DNA of 64,000 bases from JAKZRT01 sp965247915 (GTDB lineage: Bacteria > Pseudomonadota > Alphaproteobacteria > Rhodobacterales > Rhodobacteraceae), in contig OZ252048.1 in assembly GCA_965247915.1 (NCBI GenBank), positions 2,356,001 to 2,420,000 of the forward strand, in the 5' to 3' direction. The position numbers and the translations under genes are program-made. The stretch's first letter is position 1, and each line of letters begins with the position of its first letter. Of this stretch, positions 17,283 through 26,355 are shown piece after piece. Below the pieces are notes generated by a model. That model did not search any database and was not told the DNA's origin. It saw only the letters and a program-made list of their open reading frames with translations.

Positions 17283-18317
17283 ATGAAATTTCACCTTGCT
17301 GTCAATCTTGAGCGCATGGACGACACGACCGACATGGTCGACGTGCGCGATCATACGCTGGAGATGGTCAAAATTGCCGATGGTGCGGGGTTCGAGGTTG
17401 CCTGGGCCGCCGAGCACCACGCCATCGAGATGACCATCGCGCCCAACCCGTTTCAGATCATGACCTGGTGGGCCGCGCATACCAAGAACATCCGCCTTGG
17501 CGCCGGCGTGGCCAACGCTGCCTATTGGCATCCGATCGACCTGGCGGGCGAGGCCGCGCTGTTGGACCTGATCAGCGGTGGCCGCCTGGAATTCGGCATC
17601 GGTTCAGGGGCTTATCAGCGCGAGTTCGACCGGATGAAGCCGGGGCTCGATCAGAAAGACAGCTGGCAGTACATGCAGGAAATGCTGCCTGTGGTGCGCG
17701 CGCTTTGGCAGGGCGACGTCGAACACGACGGGCGGTTCTGGCAGTTCCCGCGCGCCACCGCCTGCCCCAAGCCGGTGCAGACGCGCGTGCCGGTCTGGGT
17801 CGCGGCGCGCGCGCCGATCACTTTTGACTATGCGGTGGAAAACGACTGCAACCTGATGAGCTGGCCGCTGACCATGCCGATGTCCGAGGCCGAGATTTAT
17901 CGCAAACGCCTCGATGATGCGGTTGCAAAAGCCGGCAAAGAGTTTCGTGGGACTTGGGCGCTGATGCGACACACGGCGGTTTATAACAGCGAAGACCACC
18001 GGCAGGCGGCGCTGTCGGCGCTGCGTCGCCAACTTGCGATGTTCGGCAATCTGATGACCAAGTCCGGCGACGTGCTAAACGGGTTTCCCGAGAAGGTTCC
18101 GCTGGAAAGTCTGGACGGCAATCTGCGCGTTGATCCCGAGATGCTGGAAACCAACCTGATGTTCGGAAGTCCGGAAACGGTCGTCGAAAAGCTGCGGGCG
18201 TATCGAGATATTGGCGCGGATGCGTTCATCTACTACGCCAGCATGGGGCTTGATATGGAAAGTCAGAAACGGTCTCTGAACCTGTTCATCGACCAGGTCA
18301 TGCCCGAATTTGCCTGA
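17283..18317 (+). CDS. LLM-class flavin-dependent oxidoreductase
   Basis: A 344-residue bacterial-luciferase-like protein that would use reduced FMN and oxygen or F420. The family markers are FEVAWAAEHHAIEM near residue 38, IRLGAGVANAAYWHP near 70, the GRLEFGIGSGAYQREFDR turn near 100, and the late MFGSPETVVEKLRAYRDIGAD segment. It starts 12 bases after the aldehyde dehydrogenase stop with AGGTAAGCGC before the ATG, so it is in the same operon. Members act as monooxygenases on small organic substrates; the specific one is unknown. Confidence 0.88.
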   Translation: MKFHLAVNLERMDDTTDMVDVRDHTLEMVKIADGAGFEVAWAAEHHAIEMTIAPNPFQIMTWWAAHTKNIRLGAGVANAAYWHPIDLAGEAALLDLISGGRLEFGIGSGAYQREFDRMKPGLDQKDSWQYMQEMLPVVRALWQGDVEHDGRFWQFPRATACPKPVQTRVPVWVAARAPITFDYAVENDCNLMSWPLTMPMSEAEIYRKRLDDAVAKAGKEFRGTWALMRHTAVYNSEDHRQAALSALRRQLAMFGNLMTKSGDVLNGFPEKVPLESLDGNLRVDPEMLETNLMFGSPETVVEKLRAYRDIGADAFIYYASMGLDMESQKRSLNLFIDQVMPEFA

Positions 18318-18332
18318 AGCAGGGGCTTGGAA

Positions 18333-19145
18333 ATGCCGGCCAGCCCGCAGGGAACAAGCTTTGAGCTGCACGGACCGCGGGGCGCGCCGCTGGTGGTGTT
18401 GGTGCATGGGCTGGGGCTGACGCGGGCAACATGGGACGATCATGTGCCAGCGCTGGCCGATCGGTTTCGGGTGCTGACTTATGACCTATGCGGGCACGGT
18501 CAAAGCGCCCTGCCTGACCGGACGCCCAGCCTGACGGTGCTCTCTGACCAATTGCGCGGCTTGCTCGATCATATCTTCGCGGATGCGGCGGCTGTGGTCG
18601 GGTTCTCGCTGGGCGGAATGATCAACCGGCGGTTCGCCATGGACCATCCGGAAAGGGTCTGGGCGCTGGTGATCCAGAACGCGCCGCACGAACGCGGCGC
18701 GCAGGCGCAAAAACTGGTCGAGGACCGCGCTCGCGCCGCCGATGCCGGGGGTCCGGCTGCAACCATCGAAACCGCGCTTGCACGGTGGTTCACGCCGGGC
18801 TTTCTTGCCCGGCGCGCGGATGTGGTCGATGCGGTGCGCCGAAGGGTTCTGGCTAATGATCCGGACAACTACGCCGCTCACCGCTTGGTTCTGGCCACGG
18901 GCGTGACTGAACTAATCCGGCCCGCGCCGCCGATCACCCATCCGACGCTGGTCATCACTTGCGAAAACGACAGCGGCAGCACCCCGGCGATGAGCCATGC
19001 CATCACGACCGAGATACCAGGTGCGCAGACCATCATCGTCCCGCGCCTTCAGCATCTGGGGCTTTTAGAAGACCCCGCCGCCTTTGTCGGCCCGACGCTT
19101 GACTTTCTGGGCCGCCACACACCCACGAGCCAGGTAACAAATTGA
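18333..19145 (+). CDS. alpha/beta hydrolase (3-oxoadipate enol-lactonase-like)
   Basis: A 270-residue alpha/beta-hydrolase. The oxyanion loop is VHGLGLTRATWDDH, the nucleophile elbow VVGFSLGGMINRR has serine near residue 91, and the catalytic histidine is likely in LQHLGLLED near 243. The closest familiar pattern is PcaD and other small esterases and lactonases. The ATG at 18333 has AGGGG seven bases upstream; a TTG at 18327 is also in frame. It is the last gene of the 14094-19145 operon, 15 bases after the flavin oxidoreductase. It could hydrolyse a lactone or ester made by the preceding monooxygenase (a Baeyer-Villiger-like order), which is inference. Confidence 0.85.
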   Translation: MPASPQGTSFELHGPRGAPLVVLVHGLGLTRATWDDHVPALADRFRVLTYDLCGHGQSALPDRTPSLTVLSDQLRGLLDHIFADAAAVVGFSLGGMINRRFAMDHPERVWALVIQNAPHERGAQAQKLVEDRARAADAGGPAATIETALARWFTPGFLARRADVVDAVRRRVLANDPDNYAAHRLVLATGVTELIRPAPPITHPTLVITCENDSGSTPAMSHAITTEIPGAQTIIVPRLQHLGLLEDPAAFVGPTLDFLGRHTPTSQVTN

Positions 19146-19174
19146 AACCATGCCAATAATGGCGGGCGCATAGG

Positions 19175-19912
19175 TCAGCCGCCAAGGGCGTCCAGGACCG
19201 CGAGTGCATCTGCCGGCAGCAAAGCCAAATGGGCATTTTCGCCGTCGGTCGCCACGACCAGCATGGCCTCGGCATCAACGCCTCGCAATGCCATGACCCG
19301 GGCGCCGCCTGTCGCACCCGCCAGCAACCGGTCACGCAAATCATCCAAAGCCTCGGAGGCTATGGTTTTCAACGGATCGCGCCACCGGTCTTCGCCTTTA
19401 TACGCACCGGTTTCGTCACCGGGTACGTCAAGCGATCCGATTGCGACTTCGTTCAACGAGGCGATGATCGCGCCAAGCGACAGGTTCGCGGTAACAGGAT
19501 CGGCACGATAAAGGTCACACCCCCAGGCATCCGCCAGCGACTGGACCGATACGCCCACCAGGTCCAGCGACACGCCGTCGGGAACCGGTGCGGTCCGGAC
19601 CAAAATCCTGCCTTTGGTCGGCAAGGCGGCGATAATTTTTGCACGCAGTTTGTCGCGCCCGTCGTCATCGAGTTCGGCGAAGTTATCCGCGCCCAAGCCT
19701 TCGACGCGAAAAATCCGCCGCTTTGAGACGTCGATCCACAAGGCCGCGCCACCGTCGCCGGAAAATGTCAGGCGTCTGGGCAAAATGGTTTCCGACGCTT
19801 CGGTCAAAATGCCGGTCAGCACTGAAATTTCATCGCGTGCAGAAAAACGCCGGTCGTGAGGTCCCAGCCCAAGTTTGGCCAGCGTGCTTTTGAGGCGTTT
19901 TTGGTCGCTCAT
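19175..19912 (-). CDS. unknown protein, last gene of the kinase-GTPase operon
   Basis: A 245-residue soluble protein I do not recognise. It starts MSDQKRLKSTLAKLGLGP and shows no signal peptide or membrane helix. The middle (LRAKIIAALPTKGRILVRTAP) and end (DAEAMLVVATDGENAHLALL) look like alternating beta strands and helices. Its start codon overlaps the stop of the 129-residue roadblock-like gene as ATGA, so the two are translationally coupled and their products likely meet. As the tail gene of an operon of kinase, FHA, phosphatase and GTPases, a regulator or effector of those GTPases is a reasonable guess, not more. Confidence 0.75.
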   Translation of the reverse strand: MSDQKRLKSTLAKLGLGPHDRRFSARDEISVLTGILTEASETILPRRLTFSGDGGAALWIDVSKRRIFRVEGLGADNFAELDDDGRDKLRAKIIAALPTKGRILVRTAPVPDGVSLDLVGVSVQSLADAWGCDLYRADPVTANLSLGAIIASLNEVAIGSLDVPGDETGAYKGEDRWRDPLKTIASEALDDLRDRLLAGATGGARVMALRGVDAEAMLVVATDGENAHLALLPADALAVLDALGG

Positions 19913-20298
19913 TCCTCGCCCCCTGCGATGCGGTCAACGACCGGGCGGGCGGCGTCGATCAGCGCGACAAGGTCAATTTCGGGACCGCATTGGAAACACA
20001 GCGCATCGTCGCTGGACTGGGTGCCGAACACAAAGATCTGGGTCCCCAAGGCGTCCGCCAAAATCGCCTCGGCGCCAACGCCATCTTTGGCCCCGAGCTT
20101 GCGAAAAGCCAGACCAAAGGCAGGCGACGAAAATAGATCAGCCGCACTTGTGCAAAGCGCATCATAGTTTTCCTGAGGCAAGGGAACCTCGGCGCTGGCG
20201 CACAGGACCATACGCGAAGACAGATCGGCGAAAACGATAAAACGACACCCCGGAAGGCTTGCCCGCAGATCGTCAAGCTCTTCCGTTAATCCCATCAT
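19909..20298 (-). CDS. short roadblock/LC7-like protein
   Basis: A 129-residue protein beginning MMGLTEELDDLRAS. The order helix, RFIVFADLSSRMVLCAS strands, long helix (NYDALCTSAADLFSS), strands (TQIFVFGTQSSDDALCFQC), then a final helix (LVALIDAARPVVDRI) is what roadblock/LC7 domains look like. Such domains commonly dimerise and control small GTPases (for example MglB with MglA). This assignment rests on pattern and length only. AGGGG is five bases before the ATG at 20298. It lies 88 bases after the broken GTPase 2 gene and is coupled to the next gene by ATGA. Confidence 0.55.
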   Translation of the reverse strand: MMGLTEELDDLRASLPGCRFIVFADLSSRMVLCASAEVPLPQENYDALCTSAADLFSSPAFGLAFRKLGAKDGVGAEAILADALGTQIFVFGTQSSDDALCFQCGPEIDLVALIDAARPVVDRIAGGEE

Positions 20299-20802
20299 TA
20301 CTGCCCCTTTGGCCCATCCAGCTAGGATGAAGCAGATGCGGGCGGCAAGATCAATCGGCGGGCAAAGATTTCTGTGGACTTGGGCGCTATTGCGGCGGGC
20401 TGGCGATTTCACCCGAGGGGGCCGCGCCGGGACGCCGCGCGTTCGACCCTGCACCAACGCGGCGCGGAATGATCTTGCTTCCAAGCACCGGGCGCACGCC
20501 TTCCAATTTCAGGCTGGCGTCGGCACTGAGCGATTGCTTTGCGCCACTGTTGCTGCGCAACCGGCGCGCGGCATTGCGGAACGAGACCAGAATATCCACC
20601 AGACAATGGGTGAACTGATCGGCGCCGCTGTGCTCCCAGGCTTCGCGATCGTCTCCCGCTGCCAGGGCGTCGGTCAGCGAGATCGGGAAAATCGCCGCAA
20701 ACTCGCCCTGCGTTTCCTTTTTGACGCGCGCCAGAACCCTTGCGCGGTCGCGTTCGCCGACAATTTTGTCCATACGCGTCAGCAGCAGAATACTTTTTTC
20801 TT

Positions 20803-21832
20803 GGCTCAGTTTACGAACTGTATGTGTTCATGGTATGTTCTTTTTGGATTCAGGGAGATAGCGAATGTCGATGGACAATGAACAATTTCAGTGCTGGCTT
20901 GCCGGGATAGACAGCCTCAGCGCTGCACAGCGTAGAGAGGCCGAAGCGGTATTTTCAGGGCGGACAGGGTCGGGTTCCTCGCTTGCCGCGGTCGAACTTG
21001 CGGTGGATGCTGATAGGCACTGTCCGCATTGCGGCAAGCCCGGTGCGGTGTCACGGGGCAAGGCACGGGGCCTGCGTCGTTACCAGTGCAAGATCTGTCG
21101 GCGCACATTCAACGCCGCTACCGGCACGCCCTTGTCCGGGCTTCACTACAAAGACCGATGGTTGGCCTTTGGCGGATGCCTGGCTGCGGGAGAAACGGTT
21201 CGGGCGTCAGCCGATCACTGTAATCTTGCCGTCAACACGGCATTCCGTTGGCGTCACCGGTTTCTGGAGGCTGCAAAGAAGGCCCCGCAAAAGCTCAAAG
21301 GGATCGTCGAGGTCGATGAAACCTATGTTCTGGAGAGCCACAAGGGACAGAGAACCCTCGACCGCAAGCCCCGCAAAAGAGGCGGCAAGGCTGGCAAGCG
21401 CGGCCTGTCGTGCGAACAGGTGCCGGTTCTAGTGGCTGCCGACCGTAATGGCACGACATTCAGCACGGTTCTTCCGGTGGTTAATGCCGACACGCTGAAA
21501 CAGGCGATCAGCCCGGTCGTCGACAGGGACATCGTGCTGGTGTCCGACGGTCACCGCGGCTATCCGCCCTGCGCGACAGCAATGGGCGTTCGCCACGAAG
21601 CCCTCAATCTGTCAGCCGGCGAACGGGCCCGGGGCGCCTTTCATATTCAGACGGTCAACAGCCGCCACAGCCAACTGAAGGATTTCCTGCGCCGCTACCG
21701 TGGCATCGCAACAAAATATCTCGACAACTACCTGCAATGGTTTCATCTCATCAAACTCACACCACAGACCTCGCCGCGAGCCTGTTTGGCCGCTGCTATC
21801 ACACGCCATGCATACAGTTCGTAAACTGAGCC
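20803..21832 (+). mobile_element. IS1595-family insertion sequence (ISXO2-like)
   Basis: A 1030-base element with perfect 22-base terminal inverted repeats (20803-20824 and 21811-21832) beginning GGCTCAGTTTACGAAC. It is flanked by an exact 8-base target duplication TTTTTCTT at 20795-20802 and 21833-21840. Eight bases is the IS1595 rule. The transposase stop codon lies inside the right repeat. Clean ends and a clean duplication indicate a recent insertion. Confidence 0.95.
20865..21824 (+). CDS. IS1595-family transposase
   Basis: A 319-residue transposase. A zinc-ribbon-like CPHCGK...CKIC motif lies near residues 52-75 in the N-terminal domain. The catalytic domain shows acidic residues in VEVDETYVLES and VLVSDGHRGY, and the third position is the asparagine of HIQTVNSRHSQLKDFL, as in the DDN subgroup of ISXO2-like enzymes. 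The reading frame is intact. The ATG at 20865 follows CAGGGAGATAGCG. It is on the opposite strand to the gene it interrupts. Confidence 0.92.
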   Translation: MSMDNEQFQCWLAGIDSLSAAQRREAEAVFSGRTGSGSSLAAVELAVDADRHCPHCGKPGAVSRGKARGLRRYQCKICRRTFNAATGTPLSGLHYKDRWLAFGGCLAAGETVRASADHCNLAVNTAFRWRHRFLEAAKKAPQKLKGIVEVDETYVLESHKGQRTLDRKPRKRGGKAGKRGLSCEQVPVLVAADRNGTTFSTVLPVVNADTLKQAISPVVDRDIVLVSDGHRGYPPCATAMGVRHEALNLSAGERARGAFHIQTVNSRHSQLKDFLRRYRGIATKYLDNYLQWFHLIKLTPQTSPRACLAAAITRHAYSS

Positions 21833-22336
21833 TTTTTCTTTCGGCGCCGGTGGCATCGAGGCCCAAACAGCGGCCTCGGACTGGCGCCAGGCCTGGGTCG
21901 CGTGCGTACACCAGATAACTGCGTCCATGTAGGGAACCATACGTTCCCAGACATCAGACGACATGTTCGGGTCGGAAATGCCGGGCATATCGATCAGATC
22001 GCACAGCCCCAACACATCGACGTTGCGAAAGAACCGAATGTATTGGGTGTCTTCAACGTCGATGTCCGAAAGATCGTTCAGATCAACCGAATGCGACACT
22101 TCGTTGACATCGACGTAGAATGGGTCTTCGTCGCCAGCGCAAATCCAGACCGGCGGAAGCTGGGTGGCGGTGACCCGAACCGGCAGGGCGTTGCCTCCGA
22201 TCAACAAATTGGAAAGGGTGCTTTTACCGGCCGAAAATTCGCCCATTAGCGCGATCCGCGGCTTTTTATAACGGTTGGCGACTGTCTCGGGCTCCGACCT
22301 GGGTTCGGGGTGCTGGTTCATTGTTGTTCCTGCTGG

Positions 22337-24370
22337 TCAAGCGGCATATTTCGCAAGTCTCTCAAGGGTTTGCTGCAGCGTTTCCTGACGTCCGTCGTCG
22401 AGGTCGATGGGGGCGCCACTCTTTCCACCGGCGGACGCCGCCACATTGCCGAGAATAGCCCGTTGGTCGGCAAGGAAGTCTTCAAGAATCTTGGTCGCAT
22501 CAGCGCTTAGCGCCTGTGCATGGGTTTCGCGCAGTCCCATGATGATCGGGTCGGTTTCGGCACGGATCAAGTCGGCGAACTCGCGGGCATAGGCCTGCGG
22601 ACCGCGCTTCTTGCGCCACCAGCGCGACCAGATGGTTCCCTTCAGGTCCAGCGCTATGGTCTGACCCAACAACACCGGCGGCGGGGCGCGCGGGGGTTCG
22701 GGCGTTTCAACTGAAAATCCATCGGACGCTTCAGACAAAAGCGTGGAGTAAAGCGCGTTCAGGTCGGTCGCCGCTTCGGTCAGCACGTTATCGCAAGCGC
22801 GCCACGAATTTGTGGCGAAGACCCGGTACGCGGTGCGCAACAGGACACGCAGACCGGTCGGATCGTACTGCCACAGCGCCTGATCTCCGCGCAATTCGAG
22901 GTGTGAGATAAGGGCCGAGGTTGCGCGTTCAAGAAAGCTGCGATGCGACCGTTCCAGACGTTTGTTGAAGTCGCCGATAATCGCCTCAAACTTTTCCGAC
23001 AGGCGGTCATGGCTGGCGCTTTCAATACGGTCAAGTTCGACCTTCAGCGCCTCGGTATCAAGATCAGAAAGCTCGTGTCCCAGCGTCCGCATCTCGACTA
23101 CCTTGCCCGAGGCTTGCAGGCCTTTGGCGTGGTTGATGGCGCATTTGGTCACCCGCACCACGGCCTCGCGGCCTACGCCTTCGACAATCCGGTCCGAAAG
23201 TGCTTTGCAGAGTTCCGGCTGGCCCGAAAGCTCCCACGCCAGATCCTCGGTCGACTGGGCATCTGAGGTGGAGTCAGGTCGAACGGCCGCCAGATTGTGC
23301 AGCGCTTTGGCGCTGGCCGGTTCAAGAGAATTGACCTCACCGCTCAGCGCAATATTCGCCCAATGCCCGCTTCCAAAGATAATCTCGGCCCCTTCCGGGC
23401 CCTGATGTTTTTTCAGGGTCACACGGATGCTGTCGCGAATTTCCGGTATCTGGCTGGCGGGGTCGGAGAGTTCGTCGATGCGATTGACAAAGACCACAAC
23501 CTCGCGCGACCGCACGTTGGCGATCAGCCGGATTAGGGCCATATCAACCGACGAAAGCGCCTGATGCGCCGACAGAACCACAACGCAGATGCGGCTTTCA
23601 CGGGTGGCGCGGATGGTGATCTGTTCGCGCATCATGAAGGTGTCGTTCACGCCCGGCGTGTCGCGGATGCAAAGCCGCATGGGAAATTCGGGGCGGCTTA
23701 GGAACAGTTCAGCCGATTTGGTGATGTCGGCAAACCGGCCCTGATTTTGATCGGTTTCGAATTCGTTTTCAAAATCATCACCCAGACAAACGTAGCGTTC
23801 GATCAGATCGCTGTCGAAATAGCCATAGTCGTGGCGCTGCCCCAAAAGCATCTCGAACTTCCGGCCCAGCCGGCGGCGCGACTTTTCGCGCATTTCGTCG
23901 ATTTGCTCGCACACACGTTCGAGCTCATCTTCGGCCCCGGTGCGGCTGGCGAGTTCGCCGATGCGACCGCCGCGATTGACCAGACGGTCCCATTCGTCTG
24001 CTTCAAAAAACTGAAAACTGGCGCGGGTTTCCTCTTGCGGCGCGCGCGGGTCGAAGTGCAGCGACGTGACAACCGATGTCCAGGGGTTCACGTCTGCGGG
24101 CAAAAGCCCCGGCATCCCCGAAAGCGCGTTGACCAGTGTGGTTTTTCCGGCTTTGACCTGCCCGATCATGGTGATCGCCGGCTCGACGGTGCTCAGGTAA
24201 TACCGAAGCCGCCGCATGGCTTTGACGGTCGCCGCATCGCCGAGATCGCCGTTTAACGCGCGTATCTCTTCGACTAGCGGATTCAAACCGGCAAACGCGC
24301 CCTTCAACAGGTGGACGTTTGCGTAGGTTTGTTCTGACGCCTGTTTTTCTATATCGGTTTCAACATTCAT
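22337..24370 (-). CDS. large dynamin-like GTPase
   Basis: A 677-residue GTPase with the G domain in the N-terminal half: P-loop IGQVKAGKTTLVNAL near residue 70, G2-like PWTSVVT near 97, RDTPGVND (G3) near 237 and VFVNRIDEL (G4) near 294. The C-terminal half (from KGLQASGKVV) is long, charged and helical, as in bacterial dynamin-like proteins that bend or tether membranes. A basic WSRWWRKKRG patch near residue 590 could contact lipid. It is the only intact GTPase of three in this operon. The ATG at 24370 (MNVETDIEK) was chosen over 24385; no strong ribosome binding site is seen. The GTPase 2 gene follows after 15 bases. Confidence 0.85.
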   Translation of the reverse strand: MNVETDIEKQASEQTYANVHLLKGAFAGLNPLVEEIRALNGDLGDAATVKAMRRLRYYLSTVEPAITMIGQVKAGKTTLVNALSGMPGLLPADVNPWTSVVTSLHFDPRAPQEETRASFQFFEADEWDRLVNRGGRIGELASRTGAEDELERVCEQIDEMREKSRRRLGRKFEMLLGQRHDYGYFDSDLIERYVCLGDDFENEFETDQNQGRFADITKSAELFLSRPEFPMRLCIRDTPGVNDTFMMREQITIRATRESRICVVVLSAHQALSSVDMALIRLIANVRSREVVVFVNRIDELSDPASQIPEIRDSIRVTLKKHQGPEGAEIIFGSGHWANIALSGEVNSLEPASAKALHNLAAVRPDSTSDAQSTEDLAWELSGQPELCKALSDRIVEGVGREAVVRVTKCAINHAKGLQASGKVVEMRTLGHELSDLDTEALKVELDRIESASHDRLSEKFEAIIGDFNKRLERSHRSFLERATSALISHLELRGDQALWQYDPTGLRVLLRTAYRVFATNSWRACDNVLTEAATDLNALYSTLLSEASDGFSVETPEPPRAPPPVLLGQTIALDLKGTIWSRWWRKKRGPQAYAREFADLIRAETDPIIMGLRETHAQALSADATKILEDFLADQRAILGNVAASAGGKSGAPIDLDDGRQETLQQTLERLAKYAA

Positions 24371-25189
24371 CCAGGCTAGCCACAATTATTGTTTATTTCA
24401 GTCGACTGGAGATCGCAATTGATCCGAATGTCCAGACGGTCTTTGGTCATACCCGAAAAATTAGGTCAAATCGATGCTCGGGCACGGCCCGTTGATAATG
24501 TTTGGATAAAGTGGCGTTTTTGTGGCGCGCCGTCGGCTAATCCGCTGGATATGCTCGGACTAGGCTGCGGCTTTCACCGCATATTCGCGCGCCAGTTGTA
24601 AGACAACTGTTGCCGCGTCAGCTGCCGGTTCATCGCCGCCTTCAAGCCCTAGAAGGATTAGCATTTCCGCAGCTTCTTCGAGTTCATCTTGCAGAGCTTC
24701 GGATGTCGCATTGATAGCCGCCGAATTTTCGACCAGATGGTCGAGTGTTTCGGAACAATGGGCAAGAACGCCCCCCCTAACTCATCCATTTCCGCCGACA
24801 AATCAAAGAGTTCCGCGCCGCGCCGGGCAATGTAATCTCGTGCCGTCCGCATCCATTCGGCGGTGTTCTCGTCGGTATCCGGCGGGTCAATCACGCCATT
24901 TGGCGCCAGCTCCAGGCTGGCATCAACGCCGTATCGGCTGAGAAAAAACATCGCCCCATCAAGGTCGGACTGGCGACCCTGGCTGGCGTGGTTCAGGACC
25001 TCGTCGATCAACGCCGCAGCGCCCGAGGCGGCCCGAACTTTCGCAGTCGCGGATCCGGATTTTTCTATGCCATTCAAAAACTGCAGCGTCGCCACGGGAA
25101 AGAAGCTGTGAAAATCGTCGGCGACCATATCGGTCAAGACGCTGATCTGTTCGACCAGCATCCCCGCGGCGACCAACAGATCCGCCTTA

Positions 25190-26355
25190 TACCACCGAGC
25201 GGAATGCCTGACTCACGTTGGGGATTCCCAAGCGGTCCGATCTCTGACTCAATGTGGTGAACCAATGAGGTTCGCCATGGCAGCGCCTATCGACTTACGG
25301 AACGATTTTGACAGCGTCTCACTGCGGCGCCTCGCGAAGAGGACCAGGGACGCGACCCAGAGCCGTCGTCTGCTGGCGTTGGCCGAGGTCTACGATGGTG
25401 GCAGCAGGACGGATGCGTCGCGGATCGGCGGCGTCGGTCTGCAGATCATTCGCGACTGGGTGCTGCGCTTCAACGCCCGCGGACCGGACGGGCTGGTCGA
25501 TGGGAAGTCACCGGGCGCACCCTCGAAGCTCAACGCCGATCACCGCCGCGCACTGGCGGAGGTTGTTGAGGCCGGCCCGGTCCCGGCGGTCGACGGCGTC
25601 GTGCGCTGGCGGCGCAAGGACCTGGCGCGGTGGCTCTTGGAGACGTTCGCCATCTCGCTCGACGAGACCACGGTCGGGCGCGAGTTGAAGGCGCTCGGCT
25701 TCGCCAAGATCTCGGCGCGGCCGCGCCACTACGCGCAAAACGAGCTGGCCGTCGAGGCTTTTAAAAAAAACTTCCCCGCCGAACTGGCGAAGATCCGGGC
25801 GAGGCTCCCGAAAGGCGTCGAGATAGAGCTGTGGTGGCAAGATGAAGCCCGCATCGGCCAGAAGAATAAGCTCACGCGCCGATGGGCCAGACGTGGCACG
25901 CGCCCGCGGGCGCCCCGCGACCAGCGCACCGAATGGGCCTATATCTTCGGCGCGATCTGTCCCGCGAAGGGGAAGGGCGCCGGGCTGGTCATGCCCTGGT
26001 GCGACACCGACGCCATGGCGGCGCACCTCATCGAGATCAGTGCCGCCGTCGATCCCGGCGCCCATGCGGTGCTGATCGTCGATCAGGCCGGTTGGCACTT
26101 GACGCCCAAGCTGGCGATCCCCGACAACATCACCGTCCTGGCGCTGCCGCCACGATCGCCCGAGTTGAACCCGGTGGAGAATGTCTGGCAATTCATGCGC
26201 GACAACTGGTTGTCGAACCGGATCTTCAAATCCTACGAAGACATCGTCGCGCTGTGCTGCCAAGCCTGGAACAACCTCATCGACCAACCATGGAAGATCA
26301 TGTCCCTCGGCATGCGCAAATGGGCGCATGGGTTCTGATCAATGACCGTTGGTAT
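25190..26355 (+). mobile_element. IS630-family insertion sequence
   Basis: A 1166-base element inserted at a TA dinucleotide, which is duplicated at 25188-25189 and 26356-26357 as expected for IS630/Tc1-mariner elements. Its short ends are similar but not identical (TACCACCG on the left, the complement of ATACCAACGG on the right). The boundaries were placed by requiring the disrupted gene to read VVTKADLL across the repaired site. Confidence 0.9.
25277..26338 (+). CDS. IS630-family transposase
   Basis: A 353-residue transposase with an N-terminal helix-turn-helix domain (TQSRRLLALAEVYDG; SRIGGVGLQIIRDWV) and a DDE catalytic core. The acidic triad is seen in LWWQDEARIGQ, LIVDQAGWH and ELNPVENVWQFMRDN. 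GAGG six bases before the ATG at 25277 favours this start over 25265. It is intact, GC-rich like the host, and runs opposite to the gene it interrupts. Confidence 0.92.
   Translation: MAAPIDLRNDFDSVSLRRLAKRTRDATQSRRLLALAEVYDGGSRTDASRIGGVGLQIIRDWVLRFNARGPDGLVDGKSPGAPSKLNADHRRALAEVVEAGPVPAVDGVVRWRRKDLARWLLETFAISLDETTVGRELKALGFAKISARPRHYAQNELAVEAFKKNFPAELAKIRARLPKGVEIELWWQDEARIGQKNKLTRRWARRGTRPRAPRDQRTEWAYIFGAICPAKGKGAGLVMPWCDTDAMAAHLIEISAAVDPGAHAVLIVDQAGWHLTPKLAIPDNITVLALPPRSPELNPVENVWQFMRDNWLSNRIFKSYEDIVALCCQAWNNLIDQPWKIMSLGMRKWAHGF

Larger units (their letters stand above)
20387..22321 (-). pseudogene. GTPase 2 (dynamin-like small GTPase), split by IS1595
   Basis: Removing the IS and one copy of its 8-base duplication restores one frame of 298 codons (pieces 22321-21841 and 20802-20387) with no other lesion. 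The N-terminal piece has the P-loop GEFSAGKST near residue 30, the switch-I region TATQLPPVW, and DLIDMPGISD (G3). The C-terminal piece opens with ILLLTRMDKI (the G4 specificity motif) and PISLTDAL (G5 region), so the IS falls between G3 and G4 and kills nucleotide binding. It belongs to the dynamin/GBP-like GTPases. The original gene started 15 bases after the large GTPase. The 31 codons now following the insertion in frame with the N-terminal piece are IS-derived. Confidence 0.85.
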
